This document shows positions 6,787 to 10,400 of a stretch of DNA of 10,400 nt, piece by piece; within the stretch, counting starts at the first letter, position 1, and every line of letters begins with the position of its first letter. Origin of the DNA: Methanosarcina sp. (GTDB taxonomy: Archaea; Halobacteriota; Methanosarcinia; Methanosarcinales; Methanosarcinaceae); assembly GCA_003157235.1 (NCBI GenBank), contig PMJC01000348.1:453-10852 (forward strand). The letters run 5' to 3'. A program made the translations under genes and the position numbers. The notes beneath the pieces were generated by a model that saw only the letters and a list, made by a program, of their open reading frames with translations, did no database searches and was not told the DNA's origin.

Positions 6787-6795
6787 GGATTTTTT

Positions 6796-7908
6796 ATGAC
6801 TAGAAAAGAGATTTTGATTATTCATCCCCGCCCGAGTTCCATTGTTGCTGCACTTTACACTCTCAGAGACTTAAATGTCGATGTCGCTATAATGCATGGG
6901 CCCTCAGGCTGTTCTTTCAAACATGCGAGACTGCTCGAAGAAGACGGAATACATGTTGTCACTACAGGCCTTGAAGAGAACAGTTTTGTTTTTGGAGGAC
7001 ACGAACGGCTTGTAAAGCTGATAAAAAGGTCCATCGAACTCTTCAATCCCAAAGTCATCGGAGTTGTCGGAACTTGTGCTAGCATGATCATTGGAGAAGA
7101 AATGCATGAAGCTGTTCTCGAGGCAAACCCTGAAGTCCCAGTAATTGAGGTTGAGGTGCATGCAGGTTACCCTAACAACACTAAAGGAGTACTCTATGCC
7201 CTGGAATCCGCACTCAATGTAGGGATTATAGATCATAAAGAGTTCGAGCGCCAGGAATACCTCCTGGCAAAAGCCACAGACGTTGAAAAGAGATTTGGAG
7301 CAGCGAGCAGGGAATATCTTGCCCCCTCCCGCGGAGATATCAAATATAAGGTCGCTAAGCGAGTAATTCAACTTCTTAAGGAAGGTAAAAAGGGCCTGAT
7401 CATCATGAATGCTAAGAAGGAAACTGGCTACATGTTTGCAGACATTACCCTTGCAGTCAACGAAGTTGCAGCAGCTCTCAGGACACATCAAAATCTCATA
7501 AATATGGCAAATATCGATCCCATACTCGGGCTTCCGAGGGTCAGACAACATGCAAAATACATAATGCGGGATCTGAAAGCCCATGGAGTTGAAGTGCATG
7601 AAATCATTGGAGGAATGGATGAATATCCTATAGCAGGGGAAAAGGTAAATGAATTGATAAAGGATAAATATGGTGATTACGATTTTGCGGTAATTACAGG
7701 CGTTCCACATGCTATACCGATGGAGAACATACGGCATATGGAATTAATTTCAATTACCAACGGTCCAAGGCAGGTTCTGCCCTTGAAAGAGATGGGACAT
7801 GAACATGTTCTGGTTGAAATTGATCTTCACCCGAAAACCCTGGGAGTCAGCAAAATAGTGGAATCCGAATTTGGAGCCACCTTAAGGGAAATTGCAAAAG
7901 AAGCCTGA
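6796..7908 (+). CDS. cfbD: Ni-sirohydrochlorin a,c-diamide reductive cyclase, CfbD (NifD-like)
   Basis: CfbD is the catalytic half of the nitrogenase-like reductive cyclase. With electrons from CfbC it reduces Ni-sirohydrochlorin a,c-diamide by six electrons and forms the lactam ring, giving 15,17(3)-seco-F430-17(3)-acid. The 370-residue protein is shorter than NifD or NifK, as expected for this minimal family. The only cysteines I find are Cys39 ([14 protein letters not shown]) and Cys94 ([14 protein letters not shown]). This fits a homodimer that shares one [4Fe-4S] cluster with two Cys from each subunit; that geometry is inference. The N-terminal third carries these NifD-like motifs, and later conserved segments include [15 protein letters not shown] (about 246-260) and ITGVPHAIP (300-308). 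The ATG follows AAGAGGA (6783-6789) by six bases. The repeat-rich gap lies directly upstream and cfbC starts 37 bases downstream. Confidence 0.93.
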   Translation: MTRKEILIIHPRPSSIVAALYTLRDLNVDVAIMHGPSGCSFKHARLLEEDGIHVVTTGLEENSFVFGGHERLVKLIKRSIELFNPKVIGVVGTCASMIIGEEMHEAVLEANPEVPVIEVEVHAGYPNNTKGVLYALESALNVGIIDHKEFERQEYLLAKATDVEKRFGAASREYLAPSRGDIKYKVAKRVIQLLKEGKKGLIIMNAKKETGYMFADITLAVNEVAAALRTHQNLINMANIDPILGLPRVRQHAKYIMRDLKAHGVEVHEIIGGMDEYPIAGEKVNELIKDKYGDYDFAVITGVPHAIPMENIRHMELISITNGPRQVLPLKEMGHEHVLVEIDLHPKTLGVSKIVESEFGATLREIAKEA

Positions 7909-7945
7909 GATAAAAGGATCAGAATAAAACCAGGAGGAAGATTAT

Positions 7946-8743
7946 TTGAAAAATCAAAAAATCATAGCAATCTATGGGAAAGGTGGCATAGGCAAGTCGA
8001 GTACGGCTTCAAATGTTGCAGCTGCCTGTGCAGAAGCAGGAAATAAAGTTCTGATCATAGGCTGTGATCCTAAAAGTGACTCTTCCATCACCCTGCTTAG
8101 AGGCATGAGAATTCCAACCATCCTGGACCTTCTGCGTGATGGTATAGATGTAAAGGAAGAGAATGTGGTTTTTGAAGGTTATGCAGGAGTCAAGTGCGTG
8201 GAAACAGGCGGCCCGGAGCCAGGCATAGGCTGTGCAGGACGCGGAATTATTGTTGCTATCCAGAAACTAAAAAGCATCTCTGGTAACCTCTTAAAAGAGC
8301 AGGACCTCATCATTTATGATGTTCCTGGAGATATTGTCTGTGGCGGTTTTGTGGCCCCTATCAGGAAAGGTTTTGTAAATGAGGCTTATATAATGACATC
8401 TGGGGAATATATGCCCCTTTATGCAGCAAATAACATCTGCAAGGGTCTTTCTAAGATAGGAATGCCTCTGAGCGGGATAATATGCAATTCCAGAAATGCA
8501 AGCAGGGAAAAAGAAATCGTAGCTAAGTTTGCTGAGGAAATTTGCAGCCAACTAATGGCTTTTATTCCAAAAAAGCGTATAGTTCAGGACTGTGAAAGAG
8601 AAGGCTATTCGGTAATGGAAAAGGCACAGGATTCAGATATTGCCAAAATCTACCGCAAACTTGGAAAAGCAATTCTCGAAAATGGAAAAAGAAATATAGC
8701 TGACTCTCTGAGCGACAAGAGATTGAGAGAATTAACTAAATAA
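7946..8743 (+). CDS. cfbC: Reductive cyclase electron donor CfbC (NifH-like iron protein)
   Basis: CfbC is the ATP-dependent reductase partner of CfbD. A homodimer holds one [4Fe-4S] cluster and passes single electrons to CfbD as it hydrolyses ATP. The 265 residues match NifH/BchL features in order: P-loop [10 protein letters not shown] (10-19), switch I region GCDPKSDSS (39-47), cluster ligand Cys96 in [13 protein letters not shown], and second ligand Cys132 in [16 protein letters not shown] (switch II). Arg99 in CAGRG matches the NifH arginine that can be ADP-ribosylated. The start is TTG at 7946: it follows AGGAGG (7932-7937) by eight bases, and translation from there gives the expected short N-terminus before the P-loop. 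The neighbouring cfbD rules out nitrogenase or protochlorophyllide reductase roles. The stop is 99 bases before cfbB. Confidence 0.95.
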   Translation: MKNQKIIAIYGKGGIGKSSTASNVAAACAEAGNKVLIIGCDPKSDSSITLLRGMRIPTILDLLRDGIDVKEENVVFEGYAGVKCVETGGPEPGIGCAGRGIIVAIQKLKSISGNLLKEQDLIIYDVPGDIVCGGFVAPIRKGFVNEAYIMTSGEYMPLYAANNICKGLSKIGMPLSGIICNSRNASREKEIVAKFAEEICSQLMAFIPKKRIVQDCEREGYSVMEKAQDSDIAKIYRKLGKAILENGKRNIADSLSDKRLRELTK

Positions 8744-8842
8744 GCTGCATTAACAAGTAGACTGTGAAATTATTTAAGTTGCAATAACTTCCATGGAAAA
8801 GAATTCTCAGGCAAAAAAAGAACTCCAAGGATGTAGAAAAGT

Positions 8843-10336
8843 ATGTTTAATGGTAAGCAATCCGGAACAGGAACAGAGAGCATTCCTAGGATCCTTATTT
8901 CTGCAGACCGTTCCTCCTCAGGGAAGACCACTATTTCTATAGGCCTGATGGCTGCCCTTGTTTCAAGAGGATATCGAGTACAGCCCTTTAAGGTCGCTTT
9001 GGACTATATCGACTCAAGCTATCATACCGAAATAACTGGCAGGTTCTGCCGGAATCTTGACGGTTACCTTATGAATAAGGATGAAATTCTGGACATCTAT
9101 ACCCATGCCTGCGAAGCTGAAGGTCATACTGATATTGCAATCATAGAAGGTGTTCGTGGGCTTTATGAAGGTTTTGAAAGCTTAAGTGACCTTGGAAGCA
9201 CTGCCCAAATCGCAAAGTTGCTCAGTTGTCCAGTGATCTTGGTAATCAATGCACAGGGCATTACTCGTTCGAGTGCCGCTCTTGTCAACGGATACAAAAA
9301 CTTCGACCCTGATGTAAATATTGCAGGAGTTATTCTCAACAACATAGGAAGCCGACGTCATGCTGAAAAGGCAAAAGAAGCAATTGAGTATTACACCGGC
9401 GTTTCTGTAATAGGTATTATTCCCAGAGATCCAGCAATGCAAATTTCCATGCGCCATCTCGGGCTTATGCCAGCTATTGAAGGCAAAAGAAGGCTTGGGG
9501 ATGGAGTTTTTGAAGCCAGGCTCATGGGCATTGAGAATATTATCAATAAGGGAATAGATGTTGACTGCATCCTGAAAATTGCAAGCAGTGCAAAACCTTT
9601 GAAAATTTCGGAAAACACAATTTTTTCCTCGACATTCAATGAAAAAGAATGTAAACCGAAAATAGGTATTGCCATGGATGAAGCTTTCAATTTTTACTAT
9701 CGCGATAACATCGACCTTCTGAATCTTGGAGGCGCAGAAATTGTTTACTTCAGTCCTGTTAAAGATCCTGTGCTTCCTGAAGTTGATGGGCTCTATATTG
9801 GAGGTGGCTATCCTGAGCTCTTTGCAGCAGAACTTGAAGCTAACGAATCCATGCGCCAGGATATCAAAAAAGCTTCTTCTGAAAGCATGCCAATATATGC
9901 CGAGTGCGGAGGACTGATGTACCTTACGAAAAAAATCAGCACAGGCATCCCTGGAATTGGCACTTACCACGATGCATCAATACCAGAATCCACGTACTCG
10001 ATGGTTGGTGCACTTCCGGGACATACGATCATGGGGCAGACAAGAGTAGTAAGTTACAATATAGGGACTCTTGAAAGAGATTGTCTTATCGGTAAAAAGG
10101 GTAATAGCTTTAGAGGACATGAGTTCCACCACTCCGAAATTATGGAAATTCCTGAGAGTGCAAAATTTGCAATAACACTTTCCAGAGGAACAGGGATAAA
10201 AAATGATAGAGACGGACTCATTTCCCGAAATACCCTAGGATCTTACGCTCATCTGCATGGAGTGGCATACAGGGAGCTTGTAGGCTCAATTATAGAGGCT
10301 GCCAGGAAGTTTAAGGAGTGCAGAGTTTTTTCATAA
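8843..10336 (+). CDS. cfbB: Ni-sirohydrochlorin a,c-diamide synthase CfbB (CobB/CbiA family)
   Basis: CfbB uses ATP and glutamine to amidate the a and c acetate side chains of Ni-sirohydrochlorin, making the substrate for CfbCD. The 497 residues show the CobB/CbiA two-domain plan. The N-terminal ATPase has P-loop ADRSSSGKTT (21-30), PFKVALDYID (48-57) and EGVRGLYEG (102-110). The C-terminal class I-like glutamine amidotransferase has GGGYPELFAAEL (320-331), nucleophile Cys355 in YAECGGLMYL, and the His pair in GHEFHHSEI (425-433). Family members usually read GPDYID where this one has ALDYID. The ATG at 8843 follows AAGGA (8827-8831) at a longish 11 bases. An upstream start is not needed, since the P-loop is already preceded by about 20 residues. 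Cobyrinate a,c-diamide synthase (cobamide pathway) is the close paralogue; location in the cfb cluster favours CfbB. No further gene follows before the window ends. Confidence 0.9.
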   Translation: MFNGKQSGTGTESIPRILISADRSSSGKTTISIGLMAALVSRGYRVQPFKVALDYIDSSYHTEITGRFCRNLDGYLMNKDEILDIYTHACEAEGHTDIAIIEGVRGLYEGFESLSDLGSTAQIAKLLSCPVILVINAQGITRSSAALVNGYKNFDPDVNIAGVILNNIGSRRHAEKAKEAIEYYTGVSVIGIIPRDPAMQISMRHLGLMPAIEGKRRLGDGVFEARLMGIENIINKGIDVDCILKIASSAKPLKISENTIFSSTFNEKECKPKIGIAMDEAFNFYYRDNIDLLNLGGAEIVYFSPVKDPVLPEVDGLYIGGGYPELFAAELEANESMRQDIKKASSESMPIYAECGGLMYLTKKISTGIPGIGTYHDASIPESTYSMVGALPGHTIMGQTRVVSYNIGTLERDCLIGKKGNSFRGHEFHHSEIMEIPESAKFAITLSRGTGIKNDRDGLISRNTLGSYAHLHGVAYRELVGSIIEAARKFKECRVFS

Positions 10337-10344
10337 ACCTATTC

Positions 10345-10376
10345 TTATGCATGCATAAAAAATTGCTTGTAAGCAA
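10345..10376. promoter_or_regulatory. Two adjacent palindromes downstream of cfbB
   Basis: TTATGCATGCATAA (10345-10358) is a perfect 14-base palindrome. TTGCTT-GT-AAGCAA (10363-10376) is a second dyad four bases later. They lie 9 bases after the cfbB stop. Neither has a loop suited to an RNA hairpin, so protein binding or the control region of a gene right of the window is more likely than termination. The only nearby T run is inside the last cfbB codons (10325-10331). Confidence 0.3.
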
Positions 10377-10400
10377 CAAGCCCATGTAAAACATTATAGA

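Larger units (their letters stand above)
6388..6795. other. Repeat-rich 408-base gap inside the cfb cluster
   Basis: This stretch splits an otherwise tightly packed cluster. It contains a 14-codon ORF (6463-6507), a possible TATA element near 6497-6506, direct repeats at 6552-6604, an imperfect inverted repeat at 6625-6673 and three spaced repeats at 6709-6786 running into the cfbD ribosome site. I see no long reading frame or recognisable RNA. It most likely holds a second promoter and/or a control region for cfbDCB. Confidence 0.55.

Noticed and set aside
6904..7737. 277-codon open frame on the - strand inside cfbD
   Set aside because: It lies wholly antisense to a confidently identified NifD-like gene, shows no family motif and is rich in Cys, Phe and Ser as expected for a reverse shadow.
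7946..8743. cfbC as nitrogenase NifH or a light-independent protochlorophyllide reductase subunit
   Set aside because: Motifs are shared with those proteins, but the adjacent two-cysteine CfbD, CfbB, CfbA and CfbE fix the pathway as F430 synthesis.
9182..9970. 262-codon open frame on the - strand inside cfbB
   Set aside because: Antisense shadow of cfbB with no recognisable motif; its openness follows from the codon use of cfbB.

Overview
The window looks like chromosomal DNA of a methanogenic archaeon, most likely Methanosarcina. The right-hand 6 kb carries all five genes for building the nickel tetrapyrrole coenzyme F430 of methyl-coenzyme M reductase, in the order cfbA-cfbE-cfbD-cfbC-cfbB and all on the + strand. 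The decayed genes on the left also read like Methanosarcina families. Genus assignment is inference from remembered protein families; no search was run.

Left part (1 to about 4.3 kb). This is very AT-rich and mostly broken or non-coding. It holds the start of a broken exported protein running off the left edge (- strand), the C-terminal remnant of an AglB/STT3 oligosaccharyltransferase with two stops and two frameshifts, one intact 613-residue polytopic GT-C type glycosyltransferase (- strand), a short degenerate His/Asp-rich frame, and the N-terminal part of a dead transposase that ends about 100 bases before the cfbA promoter. It reads as an old accessory locus, possibly for cell-surface glycosylation, that has been decaying beside a core metabolic operon.

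Right part (4.37 to 10.34 kb). A strong TATA box precedes cfbA (nickel insertion into sirohydrochlorin). cfbE (final ring closure) follows after 27 bases. A 408-base gap then holds a 14-codon ORF, two groups of direct repeats with a period near 31 bases and a 49-base inverted repeat. After it come cfbD and cfbC (nitrogenase-like reductive cyclase, 37 bases apart; cfbC starts with TTG behind a consensus Shine-Dalgarno) and cfbB (a,c-diamide synthase, 99 bases further on).

Pathway logic: CfbA makes Ni-sirohydrochlorin. CfbB amidates the a and c side chains. CfbC passes electrons, with ATP hydrolysis, to CfbD, which reduces the macrocycle and closes the lactam ring. CfbE uses ATP to close the carbocyclic ring and give F430. 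The pathway is known. The least explained part is the repeat-rich gap before cfbD, which may be an internal promoter or regulatory region.
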